64,000 bases of DNA from contig NZ_CP110011.1 of NCBI RefSeq assembly GCF_025947345.1, forward strand, positions 3,534,001-3,598,000, given 5' to 3'. The DNA comes from Flavobacterium sp. N502536. GTDB taxonomy: Bacteria; Bacteroidota; Bacteroidia; Flavobacteriales; Flavobacteriaceae. The stretch's first letter is position 1; every line of letters begins with the position of its first letter. Below are positions 50,248 through 58,657 of the stretch, in pieces. A program made the translations under genes and the position numbers. A model generated the notes under the pieces. The model saw only the letters and a list, made by a program, of their open reading frames with translations. It searched no databases and was not told where the DNA came from.

Positions 50248-50913
50248 CAGTATAAAGGCCAAAAGAACTCCAAGAACAATCATAGAGACTTTGGCAACAT
50301 TGAATTTATGTCCTTCGCTGCTTTCGAAAATAATGGTTGAGGAGATGTGAAATAAAATTCCAATTACGATAGCAGTAATCTCTGTGTAATATTTGTTTAA
50401 AATAGGCAAATATTCAGAAGCAACCGTACCTAGCGGTGTCATCACTGCAAACGTAAGCATAAAAGCAAAAATGGCTTTTTTATTTAGGTCAGCATTGATA
50501 AAAAAAGTAGTCAAAATTACGGCGATTGGCAAATGATGAATAGCAATTCCAAGTGCCAAACCGTGATGGTGACTTACCGGAAAACCTTCCAGAAAAGCAT
50601 GAATACACAAACTGGCAAACAGCAGCCAAGGGATCTGTGACATTTTAGCATGTCCGTGTACGTGACCGTGTTCGGCTCCTTTAGAGAAAAATTCAAGTAT
50701 GATCTGGAATAAAATTCCAACCATAATGAAAATCCCAATATTGGCATTGTGTGTTTCGTAAACTTCCGGAAGCAAATGCATTACGGTTAGTGACAATAAA
50801 AATGAACCGCTAAAAGCAAGCAATAGTTTTAGATTGGTTTTGCTTTTTGGTTTTAAAAACAAAGCCACCAGATAACCTAAAAGTACAGAAAATAAGGGTA
50901 ATAGATAATTCAT
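50245..50913 (-). CDS. ZIP-family metal transporter
   Basis: This 222-residue polytopic protein has seven or eight membrane segments of the ZIP family. The metal-binding motifs are SLTVMHLLPEVYETHNANIG (helix with HLLPE), the cytoplasmic His-rich loop KGAEHGHVHGHAKM, and HHGLALGIAIHHLPIAVILT (about residues 118-137), the hallmark HHxxxGxxxHxxP pattern of helix V. It probably imports zinc, iron or manganese into the cytoplasm. Length is normal. The stop codon lies within the end of a repeat copy, so the C-terminal residues LLAFIL may have been shaped by repeat insertion. It is preceded by an A+T-rich inverted repeat and the methyltransferase gene. Confidence 0.9.
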   Translation of the reverse strand: MNYLLPLFSVLLGYLVALFLKPKSKTNLKLLLAFSGSFLLSLTVMHLLPEVYETHNANIGIFIMVGILFQIILEFFSKGAEHGHVHGHAKMSQIPWLLFASLCIHAFLEGFPVSHHHGLALGIAIHHLPIAVILTTFFINADLNKKAIFAFMLTFAVMTPLGTVASEYLPILNKYYTEITAIVIGILFHISSTIIFESSEGHKFNVAKVSMIVLGVLLAFIL

Positions 50914-50919
50914 TTTTTA

Positions 50920-51000
50920 TTGTTTAATCGTTGATTTGTTTAATCGGTTAATTGTTTTTTTTGTTCAGCGATCAAACGGTTAAACAATTAAACGATTGCC
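50920..51000. repeat. imperfect A+T-rich inverted repeat (GTTTAATCGTTTAATTG type)
   Basis: TGTTTAATCGTTG and TTTAATCGGTTAATTG near 50921-50955 are partly complementary to AACGGTTAAACAATTAAACG near 50976-50995. It fills the gap between the methyltransferase stop and the ZIP start. Confidence 0.45.
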
Positions 51001-51005
51001 CAATT

Positions 51006-51770
51006 TTATTTAAAAATCATGATTAATCGTTCGCTTTCGGTTTTGTGGAATTTTTTTAGTCTGTAATCTCCAAAAATATCCAACAGGAAGATACCGGCTT
51101 CGGCCATTAGATCCTCAAAATCTTTTAAAGTTAAGGCTTTTACTTTTTCGGTGAAATGGTACTTTCTTCCCTGATCCTCAAAATCGATTTCTTTAAAAAT
51201 ATGTCCGTCTTCAACATATCGTTTGATTTTAAAATCAATTCCGTCCACATTTTTTACTTCTTCGGGTACCAATGTTTCGATAACCTGAGTAACATTCATG
51301 AAATCGATTACCGCAAAACCATATTCAGATAAACTTTCTTTAATGGCTTTAAGCGTTGTCAGATTGTCGTCGTCACTTTCGAAATATCCAAAACTGGTGA
51401 ACAAGTTAAAAATAGCATCAAATTTTTCGTCAAAAGGCTCACGCATATCGTGTACCTTAAAATGCAGGGTATCGTTGCTGTTTTTAGTGGCTTCGGCGAT
51501 ACTGTTTTCAGATAAATCGGCTCCTAAAACGTTAAATCCTAACTGATTTAAGTAGATGGAGTGACGGCCTTTTCCGCAGGCTAAATCCAGTACTTTTGCT
51601 TTTTCAGGAAGATTCAGATAATGGGTCAGATTGTCCATGAAAATCTGAGCTTCGCGATAATTTCGGTCTTTATAAAGGATATGATAATATGGAGTGTCAA
51701 ACCATGAAGTAAACCAATTTTCGGTATTACGTTCCTGATTTGGTGAGGATGAGTTTGCTGCTTCAGACAT
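51006..51770 (-). CDS. class I SAM-dependent methyltransferase
   Basis: The 254-residue enzyme has motif I KVLDLACGKGRHSIYLNQLG (about residues 59-78), the acidic strand-2 residue in FNVLGADLSENSI, motif II-like FKVHDMREPFDEKFDAIFNL and a post-motif SFGYFESDDDNLTTLKAI. The N-terminus is polar with a WFTSWFDTPYYHILYKDRNY segment typical of this Bacteroidota branch. Substrate is not known; small molecules are more common than nucleic acids for this group. The gene is divergent from the THUMP methyltransferase, and both have -7 boxes in the 167-base gap. Confidence 0.88.
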   Translation of the reverse strand: MSEAANSSSPNQERNTENWFTSWFDTPYYHILYKDRNYREAQIFMDNLTHYLNLPEKAKVLDLACGKGRHSIYLNQLGFNVLGADLSENSIAEATKNSNDTLHFKVHDMREPFDEKFDAIFNLFTSFGYFESDDDNLTTLKAIKESLSEYGFAVIDFMNVTQVIETLVPEEVKNVDGIDFKIKRYVEDGHIFKEIDFEDQGRKYHFTEKVKALTLKDFEDLMAEAGIFLLDIFGDYRLKKFHKTESERLIMIFK

Positions 51771-51800
51771 TTATTCTATTTCAATTAATTCAAAGTCCCG

Positions 51801-51808
51801 CAAATTTA
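51801..51808 (-). promoter_or_regulatory. putative -7 element (TAAATTTG)
   Basis: Minus strand TAAATTTG, 31 bases before the methyltransferase ATG at 51770; divergent from the box at 51812-51819. Confidence 0.4.
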
Positions 51809-51811
51809 GTG

Positions 51812-51819
51812 TATTTTTG
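51812..51819 (+). promoter_or_regulatory. putative -7 element (TATTTTTG)
   Basis: Plus strand TATTTTTG upstream of the THUMP methyltransferase gene, giving a leader of about 115 bases that contains short CAGAGATGCAG repeats (51861-51902). Confidence 0.4.
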
Positions 51820-51937
51820 CCGAAAAATAACTATTTCGCAACGATACCTCACGAATCATTGCAGAGATGCAGCAGGTGTACAGAGATGCAGATGCAGAGA
51901 TGAACAACAGTGCATTTGAAATAATTCAAAAATAAAG

Positions 51938-53101
51938 ATGGAAGAAAATTTTAGAATGATAGCCAAATGTTTTTTTGGTTTTGAAGAAATATTAGAGAAT
52001 GAATTGCGTGCTCTTGGTGCTCAGGATGTCGAAAAAGGAGTACGAATGGTAAGTTTTAAAGGAGATAAGGGTTTTATGTACAAAGCCAATTTATCGCTTC
52101 GTACAGCGCTTAAAGTTTTAAAACCTATTTATTCGTTCAGAGCCAATAACGAACAGGCTTTGTACAAAGGAATCTCAGGTGTAAACTGGTCAAAACTGTT
52201 AAATGCCAATCAGACTTTTGTGATCGATGCAACAGTACATTCAACTTATTTTAACCACTCTGAATTTGTTTCTCAAAAATGTAAAGATGCTATTGTAGAT
52301 CAGTTTAGAGAAAGAACCGGACAGCGTCCGAGTATCGATAAAGCTTTTCCTGATTTAAGAATCAATGTGCATATCGATAAAGATCAGGTTTCGGTAGCAC
52401 TGGATACTTCCGGAAATTCACTGCATCAACGTGGTTACAGAACTGCGACGAATATTGCGCCAATCAACGAAGTTTTGGCGGCAGGAGTATTATTATTGTC
52501 AGGATGGGAAGGGCAAAGTCACTTTTTAGACCCAATGTGTGGTTCGGGGACCTTTTTGGCCGAAGCTGCTATGATCGCTTGTAATATTCCGGCGAATATT
52601 AACCGTAAAGAATTTGCATTCGAAAAATGGAAAGACTGGGATAATGATCTTTTCGATCAGATTGTAAACAGTCTGATGAAAAAAACAAAAGAATTTCATT
52701 ATACCATAAAAGGTTTTGACAAAGCACCAAGTGCTGTAAGCAAAGCCAAAGACAATATCAGAAATGCCAATTTGGAGGATTATGTTACCATAAGTGAAGA
52801 CAACTTTTTTGATACAGAAAAAGCTGTGGAAGGAAAGCTACACATGGTTTTCAACCCACCTTATGACGAGCGTTTAGATATTCATATGGAGGAATTCTAT
52901 AAAAGCATAGGAGATACTCTAAAGAAAAGCTATCCAGGAACAAATGCCTGGTTTATTACAGCAAATCTGGAAGCCCTGAAATTTGTAGGCCTAAAACCAT
53001 CCCGAAAAATTAAACTTTTCAACGGAAGCCTTGAAGCACGTTTGGTAAAATACGAAATGTACGAGGGAAGTAAGAGAACGAAATTTCAAGTTAACGAATA
53101 G
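51938..53101 (+). CDS. THUMP-domain 23S rRNA (guanine-N2) methyltransferase, RlmL-like
   Basis: The 387-residue enzyme has an N-terminal THUMP/ferredoxin-like RNA-binding part (MIAKCFFGFEEILENELRAL, then QALYKGISGVNWSKLL and FVIDATVHSTYFNHSEFVSQ) and a Rossmann methyltransferase with motif I HFLDPMCGSGTFLAEAAMIA (about residues 195-214) and the catalytic NPPYDERL (about 308-315). This is the single-domain form corresponding to the N-terminal half of E. coli RlmL, which makes m2G2445 in 23S rRNA. The extra RlmK domain of E. coli is absent, as usual in Bacteroidota. It is the first gene after a divergent promoter region. Confidence 0.92.
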   Translation: MEENFRMIAKCFFGFEEILENELRALGAQDVEKGVRMVSFKGDKGFMYKANLSLRTALKVLKPIYSFRANNEQALYKGISGVNWSKLLNANQTFVIDATVHSTYFNHSEFVSQKCKDAIVDQFRERTGQRPSIDKAFPDLRINVHIDKDQVSVALDTSGNSLHQRGYRTATNIAPINEVLAAGVLLLSGWEGQSHFLDPMCGSGTFLAEAAMIACNIPANINRKEFAFEKWKDWDNDLFDQIVNSLMKKTKEFHYTIKGFDKAPSAVSKAKDNIRNANLEDYVTISEDNFFDTEKAVEGKLHMVFNPPYDERLDIHMEEFYKSIGDTLKKSYPGTNAWFITANLEALKFVGLKPSRKIKLFNGSLEARLVKYEMYEGSKRTKFQVNE

Positions 53102-53113
53102 TTGCAAAGAGGC

Positions 53114-53177
53114 AAAGGTTCAGAGGTACAAAGAAAATACACTTTGTCGCTTTGAACCTTTGTACCTTTGAACCTTT
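53114..53177. repeat. 20-bp inverted repeat (AAAGGTTCAGAGGTACAAAG)
   Basis: AAAGGTTCAGAGGTACAAAG at 53114-53133 pairs with CTTTGTACCTTTGAACCTTT at 53158-53177 with one mismatch; loop 24 bases. Same sequence family as the AAGGTTCAAAG motifs near 21256-21300 and 21375-21415. Could act as the THUMP methyltransferase terminator. Confidence 0.7.
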
Positions 53178-53189
53178 AAAAAGAGAAAA

Positions 53190-53426
53190 ATGACAAAACT
53201 ACAAGTAAGAGCTTTTTTATACCAATTAGGGTGTTTCGCAATTCTATTTATTTTAGGAAGATTTTTGGTAGCTTCTTATACCGGATTAACCGGATTTTGG
53301 ATTCCGATGACCGCTTTTATTGTGGCGACTTTGATTTCGCCTAAATTTCAGTCGGTGAAAACCAAAGACGGAGAAAAGCTTTTCATGAAATGGATTTTTA
53401 TAAAAGGAATTAGAGAAATTGGATAA
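53190..53426 (+). CDS. small membrane protein of unknown function
   Basis: This 78-residue protein has two hydrophobic stretches: AFLYQLGCFAILFILGRFLV (about residues 8-27) and GFWIPMTAFIVATLISPKF (about 35-53), then a basic C-terminal tail (QSVKTKDGEKLFMKWIFIKG) likely in the cytoplasm. The arrangement GFWIPMTAFIVATLxSPKFQ recurs in small flavobacterial proteins as I remember them, with no function. It starts 12 bases after the inverted repeat and ends 15 bases before the racemase gene, so the two are probably one transcript. Confidence 0.8.
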   Translation: MTKLQVRAFLYQLGCFAILFILGRFLVASYTGLTGFWIPMTAFIVATLISPKFQSVKTKDGEKLFMKWIFIKGIREIG

Positions 53427-53441
53427 TTAATTGATTTTTAT

Positions 53442-54134
53442 ATGAGGGTAATTGGACTTATAGGCGGAATTAGCTGGGTTTCTACAGCAGATTATTACAA
53501 ACTTATAAACGAGGGAATTAATGATAAGCTGGGAGGGCTTAATTTCTCAGAGTGTCTGATTTATTCTTTCAATTATGCTGATATTAAAAAAAATAACGAT
53601 GCCAACGACTGGGATTCGACTTTTAAGATGCTTTTAAAAGGATGTCAGTTTCTTCAGCAGGGTGGAGCCGAAGCTATTGTTTTGTGCGCTAATACCATGC
53701 ATTTAATTGCTGATCGGTTAGAAGAAGCTATCGACATACCAATCATTCATATTGCAACGGCAACCGCAGTAGAAATTCAGAAGAAGGAAGTTAAAAAAGT
53801 AGGTTTATTGGGAACTAAGTTCACCATGGAACTCGATTTTTTTAAAGATAAATTAGCTGCAAACGGAATTGAAACGATTATTCCGAAAAATGATGCCGAC
53901 CGGGATTTCATGCACACCACAATTTTTGAAGAGTTGGGGAGAGGTTTGGTAACCGAGGCAACTAAAAAACGTTATCTGGAAATTGCCAATCAATTGATCG
54001 AAGAGGGTGCGGAGGGAATTATTTTAGGTTGTACCGAAATTCCTTTAGTGATAAAACCCGAAGATGTTACTGTCCCCGTTTTTGATACCACATTAATTCA
54101 CTCGGTGGCTGCAGTTGAATTTCAATTGTCCTAA
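53442..54134 (+). CDS. aspartate/glutamate racemase-family protein
   Basis: The 230-residue enzyme has the two-domain aspartate/glutamate racemase pattern with a catalytic Cys pair: EAIVLCANTMHLIADRLEEA (Cys about residue 85) and GIILGCTEIPLVIKPEDV (Cys about 196). The N-terminus MRVIGLIGGISWVSTADYYK is the standard start of broad-specificity amino acid racemases. It probably interconverts L- and D-aspartate or related amino acids; the true substrate is open. MurI would have a different N-terminus (DSGxGG), so glutamate racemase for peptidoglycan is unlikely. It ends at a terminator facing the DUF6048 gene. Confidence 0.92.
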   Translation: MRVIGLIGGISWVSTADYYKLINEGINDKLGGLNFSECLIYSFNYADIKKNNDANDWDSTFKMLLKGCQFLQQGGAEAIVLCANTMHLIADRLEEAIDIPIIHIATATAVEIQKKEVKKVGLLGTKFTMELDFFKDKLAANGIETIIPKNDADRDFMHTTIFEELGRGLVTEATKKRYLEIANQLIEEGAEGIILGCTEIPLVIKPEDVTVPVFDTTLIHSVAAVEFQLS

Positions 54135-54140
54135 ATAAAA

Positions 54141-54182
54141 AAAAATCCAAATTCTAATATAACTATTGGAATTTGGATTTTT
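54141..54182. terminator. bidirectional terminator
   Basis: 14-bp stem AAAAATCCAAATTC / GAATTTGGATTTTT with a 14-base loop between convergent genes (racemase and DUF6048-like). Confidence 0.85.
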
Positions 54183-54198
54183 TAATAAGTAAGGTTTG

Positions 54199-55002
54199 TT
54201 ATTTTCTAATCGTTTCCTTTTTTATTAATTCAGGAATGATTGTCTTTTTCTTATAAAGCGGAATGAAGTAAGAAACGGTATAGTTAAAACCAATTCCGAA
54301 ACTACCGTCATACGTTCTGTTAAAACCCGGGATATATAGATTATCAAATCCGGAAGGTTTTTGGTTGGCAACTAAAAGTTTCAGTTGAACCCCAAAACCA
54401 ACAAACACATTGTTAAAAACTTTTGCTTTTATTCCCAATGCAACTTCAGCCCAACCTGCTGTAAGACCATTGTATTTTTCACCGGAAGCAATTGCCGGCT
54501 GTTCTCCCCAATACGGATTTGGATTGTAAATCTTATACGTATTCAGTTGCTGACTAAAAGTACTGAAACCGCCTCGCAAACCTATTGTAATTAAATTTTC
54601 CATGTCCAGCCAGTTTTGATACAAATTGTAGTCAAAACCTCCTTTAATATAAGTTCCGGTCGTGGTTGAATTTAATCGGTCGTCATCTGTGGTTTTATCT
54701 TCAAAACCAAGCTCGGCAGCCAGATAGTATTTTTTTGTCAGACGAAAATCACCTGTAACCTCAATACCTTTGTAGTTTTTATCGTACAGTCCGCGGGTTA
54801 ATTTGTACAAATCAACTCCTACGCGAAGTCCGTAGCGATCTGTTTTGATACTGTCTCGTTTGGTTTCCTGAATAGCAGGTTTGGCCGCTTGTGACTTCGG
54901 TTTTTCTTTTGTTACTGTTGTGGTTGATGTTTCCTGAGACTGACCCAAAAACATTGAAAACAATAAGCAAATACTAAAAATAGATCTCAATGTGTGTTTC
55001 AT
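54199..55002 (-). CDS. DUF6048-like outer-membrane beta-barrel protein
   Basis: From the ATG at 55002 the protein is about 267 residues with signal peptide MKHTLRSIFSICLLFSMFLG and SQ after the cleavage site. A Thr/Lys-rich linker (TTTVTKEKPKSQAAKPAIQE) leads to RYGLRVGVDLYKLTRGLYDK and a series of beta strands (GIEVTGDFRLTKKYYLAAEL, AEVALGIKAKVFNNVFVGFG) typical of small outer-membrane barrels; I believe the family is DUF6048. Its start overlaps the end of the DUF6452-like gene by about 29 bases (a second ATG at 55017 is possible). It follows rlmD and DUF6452 in a conserved three-gene arrangement. Function unknown. Confidence 0.82.
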   Translation of the reverse strand: MKHTLRSIFSICLLFSMFLGQSQETSTTTVTKEKPKSQAAKPAIQETKRDSIKTDRYGLRVGVDLYKLTRGLYDKNYKGIEVTGDFRLTKKYYLAAELGFEDKTTDDDRLNSTTTGTYIKGGFDYNLYQNWLDMENLITIGLRGGFSTFSQQLNTYKIYNPNPYWGEQPAIASGEKYNGLTAGWAEVALGIKAKVFNNVFVGFGVQLKLLVANQKPSGFDNLYIPGFNRTYDGSFGIGFNYTVSYFIPLYKKKTIIPELIKKETIRK

Positions 55003-55525
55003 TTTCAAGTTCAACATTAAATTGCTTTACAAAAATCTGTTTGATCCATGCTCCGTCACCTGTCGGATCTGTTTTTACGAAAGGGTTTATTTCGGGAAGA
55101 GTAAAAGTGGTCTTAAAACCACAGGCTCTTGATACGTAAACATTTTGATGTGTGTAATTAAAAGTGATAACATCGGTGTTTTTAGCCGCCAGATTGGTGG
55201 TTAAAGAGTTATAAACGAATCGATATGTTGTAGTATTCTGATCTGTTCTCAAAGGTATTGAAACAGTGTTTGAATTGGTTACATATCTTGTAAGATCTTT
55301 TTCGTCTGTTATGCTTTTATTAAAAACAATTCCTTTGTTATCTCCCTCTGCTCCTCCAATAACCATCAGATCTTTTACATTTTGTTTTTGAGTGGGTTCA
55401 CTGTCTTTGTAAAATGTAATCACTAATCTTGGAGTAGTGGGAGTGTTGGCATCGCAAATGTCATCTTTCTCACAACTGGACAGACCAAAAGTAAAGATTA
55501 ATAAAAGAGAGATTATTTTTTTCAT
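54974..55525 (-). CDS. DUF6452-like lipoprotein
   Basis: The 183-residue product begins MKKIISLLLIFTFGLSSCEK, a lipoprotein signal with lipobox LSSC (Cys18). The next residues KDDICDANTPTTPRLVITFY include a conserved Cys, and a second Cys occurs in VYVSRACGFKTTFTLPEINP (about residue 136); the DxCD.....P pattern and length fit the DUF6452 family as I recall it. Together with the DUF6048-like barrel downstream (overlapping genes) it likely forms an envelope pair. It starts 10 bases after the rlmD stop, so rlmD, this gene and the barrel gene form one operon. Confidence 0.83.
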   Translation of the reverse strand: MKKIISLLLIFTFGLSSCEKDDICDANTPTTPRLVITFYKDSEPTQKQNVKDLMVIGGAEGDNKGIVFNKSITDEKDLTRYVTNSNTVSIPLRTDQNTTTYRFVYNSLTTNLAAKNTDVITFNYTHQNVYVSRACGFKTTFTLPEINPFVKTDPTGDGAWIKQIFVKQFNVELENETHIEIYF

Positions 55526-55535
55526 TTAAGTTTTA

Positions 55536-56948
55536 TTATCGAAGTTCTAAAAGTACAACATTTTCGACATGATGCGTTTGCGGAAACATATCAACAGGTC
55601 TAACACGGGTTACCTTGTATTTCTCGTCCATTAATGCCAAATCACGTGCCTGAGTTGCCGAATTACAACTTACATAAACTACTTTTTTAGGCGCAATTTT
55701 CAAAATTTGATCAATAACGGCAGCGTGCATACCATCTCTTGGCGGATCTGTGATAATCACATCCGGTTTTCCGTGCTGAGCAATGAAAGCTTCGTTAAAA
55801 ACGACTTTCATGTCACCTACAAAAAACTCACAATTGGTAATATTATTGCGTTCTGCATTGGCTTTAGCATCTAAAATCGCTTCAGGAACACTTTCAACAC
55901 CAATTACTTTTTTTGCTTTTTTAGAAACAAACTGTGCAATTGTTCCGGTTCCGGTGTACAAATCATAAACCGTTTCGTTGCCGGTAAGTCCTGCAAAATC
56001 ACGGGTTATTTTGTACAATTCATAAGCCTGATCCGAATTGGTCTGGTAGAAAGATTTAGCGTTGATGCTGAATTTTAAACCTTCCATTTCTTCCAGGATA
56101 TAATCTCTTCCTTTGTACAGTTTAATATCCTGATCGTAAATAGTATCATTTTGCTTAGCATTTACCACATATTGCAAGGAAGTAATCTGTGGAAACTTTT
56201 CGTAAAGATGATCTAAAATCAATTCACGGTTTTTAGGGTCATTTTCAAAAAACTGAATCAGGACCATGATTTCACCGGTAGAAGCCGTACGAATCATTAC
56301 TGTTCTTAATAAACCGGAATGTTCTCTCGGATTAAAGAAAGCCAGATTGTGGTCGTTTGCAAAAGCTCTGATTTCATTTCGGATAGCATTTGACGGATCT
56401 TCCTGTAAATGACATTTTTGAATGTCCAGAATTTTGTCCCACATTTTCGGAATATGAAAACCTAAGGCATTTCGGTTGCCTAAGTCTTCTGTACTTTCGA
56501 TTTCCTTTTCGGTCAACCAACGGCTGTTAGAAAATGAAAACTCCATCTTGTTTCTGTAAAAAAACTGTTTTTCAGAACCTAAGATGTTTTCGAATTCAGG
56601 AAGTTCGACTTTCCCGATACGCTGCAAATGATTTTTTACTTCGTTTTGTTTGTAATACAACTGTTGGCTGTATTTCATATTTTGCCATTTACATCCTCCA
56701 CAAACGCCAAAATGATCGCAGATTGGTTCAATACGATGTTCTGATAATTCGTGAAATTTTACGGCTTTGCCTTCATAATAGGCTTTTCTTTTCTTAAAGG
56801 TTTGTACGTCTACTACATCGCCAGGAACGACATTCGGAATAAAGATTACTTTTCCGTCAGGAGCCTTTGCTACTGATACTCCTTTTGCTCCTGCATCAAG
56901 AACCTGAATTTGATGAAAGACAACTTTGTCTGTATTTTTTCTTCCCAT
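55536..56948 (-). CDS. rlmD: 23S rRNA (uracil-5-)-methyltransferase RlmD
   Basis: The 470-residue enzyme has an N-terminal TRAM domain (QIQVLDAGAKGVSVAKAPDG, VVDVQTFKKRKAYYEGKA), the [4Fe-4S] ligands in CDHFGVCGGCKWQNM (about residues 78-92) plus KCHLQED near 178, and the class I methyltransferase core: VYDLYTGTGTIAQFVSKKAK, DPPRDGMHAAVIDQI and the catalytic Cys in VVYVSCNSATQARDL. It should form m5U1939 in 23S rRNA. The start ATG follows a TATTTTTG box by only four bases, so the mRNA may be leaderless. It heads an operon with two envelope genes. Confidence 0.93.
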   Translation of the reverse strand: MGRKNTDKVVFHQIQVLDAGAKGVSVAKAPDGKVIFIPNVVPGDVVDVQTFKKRKAYYEGKAVKFHELSEHRIEPICDHFGVCGGCKWQNMKYSQQLYYKQNEVKNHLQRIGKVELPEFENILGSEKQFFYRNKMEFSFSNSRWLTEKEIESTEDLGNRNALGFHIPKMWDKILDIQKCHLQEDPSNAIRNEIRAFANDHNLAFFNPREHSGLLRTVMIRTASTGEIMVLIQFFENDPKNRELILDHLYEKFPQITSLQYVVNAKQNDTIYDQDIKLYKGRDYILEEMEGLKFSINAKSFYQTNSDQAYELYKITRDFAGLTGNETVYDLYTGTGTIAQFVSKKAKKVIGVESVPEAILDAKANAERNNITNCEFFVGDMKVVFNEAFIAQHGKPDVIITDPPRDGMHAAVIDQILKIAPKKVVYVSCNSATQARDLALMDEKYKVTRVRPVDMFPQTHHVENVVLLELR

Positions 56949-56952
56949 AGCG

Positions 56953-56960
56953 CAAAAATA
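56953..56960 (-). promoter_or_regulatory. putative -7 element very close to the rlmD start (TATTTTTG)
   Basis: Minus strand TATTTTTG ends four bases before the rlmD ATG at 56948. If used, the message would begin at or next to the start codon. Confidence 0.4.
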
Positions 56961-57043
56961 AGGGTTTGTAAACTTTTATAAATTTAATTTTTAAAATATT
57001 TTATCAAATTCCCTAATTTAGTGGTTTAATCGAGTTTAAAAGT

Positions 57044-57051
57044 TAACTTTG
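57044..57051 (+). promoter_or_regulatory. putative -7 element for the histidine kinase gene (TAACTTTG)
   Basis: TAACTTTG (TAnnTTTG) on the plus strand, 56 bases before the ATG at 57108; no -33 box recognised. Confidence 0.35.
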
Positions 57052-57107
57052 TTTATAACAAACCCCCTGAATGCTGCGTTTTTAACCTATTACTATTGTT
57101 GTCTTTT

Positions 57108-58157
57108 ATGAAGTTGTATCATAGTCTGTCTCAAATTGGCTTTTTGAAGAAAAGTTATGCGTTTAAATTTTTGTTTGTTGCTTTTATCGGTATTCACATT
57201 CCACTGATTGGAATCTTATTTTATGTGCTGTATTACAATCACAGCATTTCGGCTACCTCTATTTTAATTTTCTCTCTCGTCATGACTTTATTGGCGACAT
57301 TGATCACATTATTAGTTCTAAATCACTTAATTAAACCTATTTCGATAGCTTCGAAAGCTCTGGACGATTACCGAAACAATAGAAGATTATCTATTTTACC
57401 TACAGAATATAGTGATGAGGCAGGTTTGTTGCTGTGTAACATTCAGGAATCTATTTATGAATCAGAAAGTTTTATCAATGAAAAACAGGATCTGATCTAT
57501 ATGCTTTCGCATGATTTGAAGAATTTTGCAGGAAATCCGCAAGGGTTGGCGAGGCTGATTATAAGCGAAAATCCATCAGAATCCGTTCGTCAGTTGGCAG
57601 AATTGATTTGCGAATCCACTAATCTGCAATTCCGATACATTGAAAACTTCATTAAACTATTGCAGGAACAGGATAGAGTGGTCAAAGGGAATTTAGAGAT
57701 GAGAATGATTTCATTTCCTAATATTTTGCCTTTTATCAACGAACAGGTCGAACAGCGTTTGATCGATAAGAACATTAAATTGAGTCTGAACTTAGAACTG
57801 GTTGAAGCAAAACTACGAATTGACGAAGGTTTACTCGTTCAGGTTCTGGTGAATTTGATTAGCAATGCGGTTAAATTCTCTTATTTTGACAGTGAAGTTA
57901 AAGTTCGAATGTACACGGAAGATGGTCGATTTATTGTAACCGTTACCGACAACGGAATTGGCTTTGATAAAACTCAGATTGACGAGCTCTTTAAAAAATT
58001 CACAAAAATGAGCCGATTGGGTACTGCTAACGAATCCTCTACAGGAATTGGTTTGTATTTGTGCAAAAAAATAATCGAGAAGAACAAAGGGAAGCTTACA
58101 GCATCCAGCGAAGGTAAAAACAAAGGCGCTGAATTTAAAATTGAGTTTGATTTGTAG
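57108..58157 (+). CDS. orphan sensor histidine kinase
   Basis: The 349-residue protein has two N-terminal membrane helices (FLFVAFIGIHIPLIGILFYV and ATSILIFSLVMTLLATLITL) with almost no periplasmic loop, a HAMP-like linker (LIKPISIASKALDDYRNNRR), a HisKA-like segment with the phospho-acceptor His in LIYMLSHDLKNFAGNPQG (about residue 143) and an HATPase domain: N-box VNLISNAVKFSYF, G1 DNGIGF, F-box LFKKFTKMS and G2 TGIGLYLCKKIIEK. The near-absence of a sensor loop suggests membrane or cytoplasmic sensing. No response regulator gene is adjacent. The frame also opens at TTG 57096; the ATG at 57108 is preferred. Confidence 0.9.
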   Translation: MKLYHSLSQIGFLKKSYAFKFLFVAFIGIHIPLIGILFYVLYYNHSISATSILIFSLVMTLLATLITLLVLNHLIKPISIASKALDDYRNNRRLSILPTEYSDEAGLLLCNIQESIYESESFINEKQDLIYMLSHDLKNFAGNPQGLARLIISENPSESVRQLAELICESTNLQFRYIENFIKLLQEQDRVVKGNLEMRMISFPNILPFINEQVEQRLIDKNIKLSLNLELVEAKLRIDEGLLVQVLVNLISNAVKFSYFDSEVKVRMYTEDGRFIVTVTDNGIGFDKTQIDELFKKFTKMSRLGTANESSTGIGLYLCKKIIEKNKGKLTASSEGKNKGAEFKIEFDL

Positions 58158-58657
58158 TCCATAGATATCTCCATTTTCCTGAATATATAAAAAGTATAAA
58201 ACTGCTAAGACTAATATTGTAAGATATTTTTAGTGACTTTAGGAAATGATTTATCGTATTTATATCAAATTAGGAATTGGCGAAGTATAGTCAAAAGTAC
58301 TAAAAGACATCAGAAATAGTCATCTTGGACGCATCGTAACCATATCCAGCATTATCATATTACCTCCCCCTCATCAATAAGTGCTAATATTCTTTTTAGG
58401 GAACATGTTCAAATTGTTCTACAGTATCTCCACATAATTAAGCTTGTATTAAATGTGGGAAAATGGTAGTGATGTATTAGAAATGGATACTAAAAATATT
58501 ATAGAAAATTGAGGGATTAACAATTTACATCAGTAAGGAAAACAAAGGTAATTTAGATCTTAAACAAAAAATAGAAAAATTAGAAAAAGAAAACAACACA
58601 TTTAAATTATTATCTAAAAAGCTCCCTAAGCTTGAGAATTAAATCAAATATTATATC
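58158..58657. other. 500-base intergenic region with a decayed gene fragment
   Basis: A+T-rich gap after the kinase gene. Its last 190 bases are the remnant of a paralogue of the next gene (58453-58642). The first 290 bases show no frame, RNA motif or hairpin that I can support. Confidence 0.6.
58453..58642 (+). pseudogene. decayed 3' fragment of a paralogue of the downstream repeat protein
   Basis: One frame gives WENGSDVLEMDTKNIIE and, after a one-base shift near 58503, another gives KIEGLTIYISKENKGNLDLK then QKIEKLEKENNTFKLLSKKL before a stop at 58640. This aligns with the C-terminus of the next gene (KNGLMLAEMNMSLLKKIEEL, TLYSIAQEKKI), i.e. with its coiled-coil tail. The N-terminal part is missing and the frame is broken, so it is a non-coding relic. 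Confidence 0.75.
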
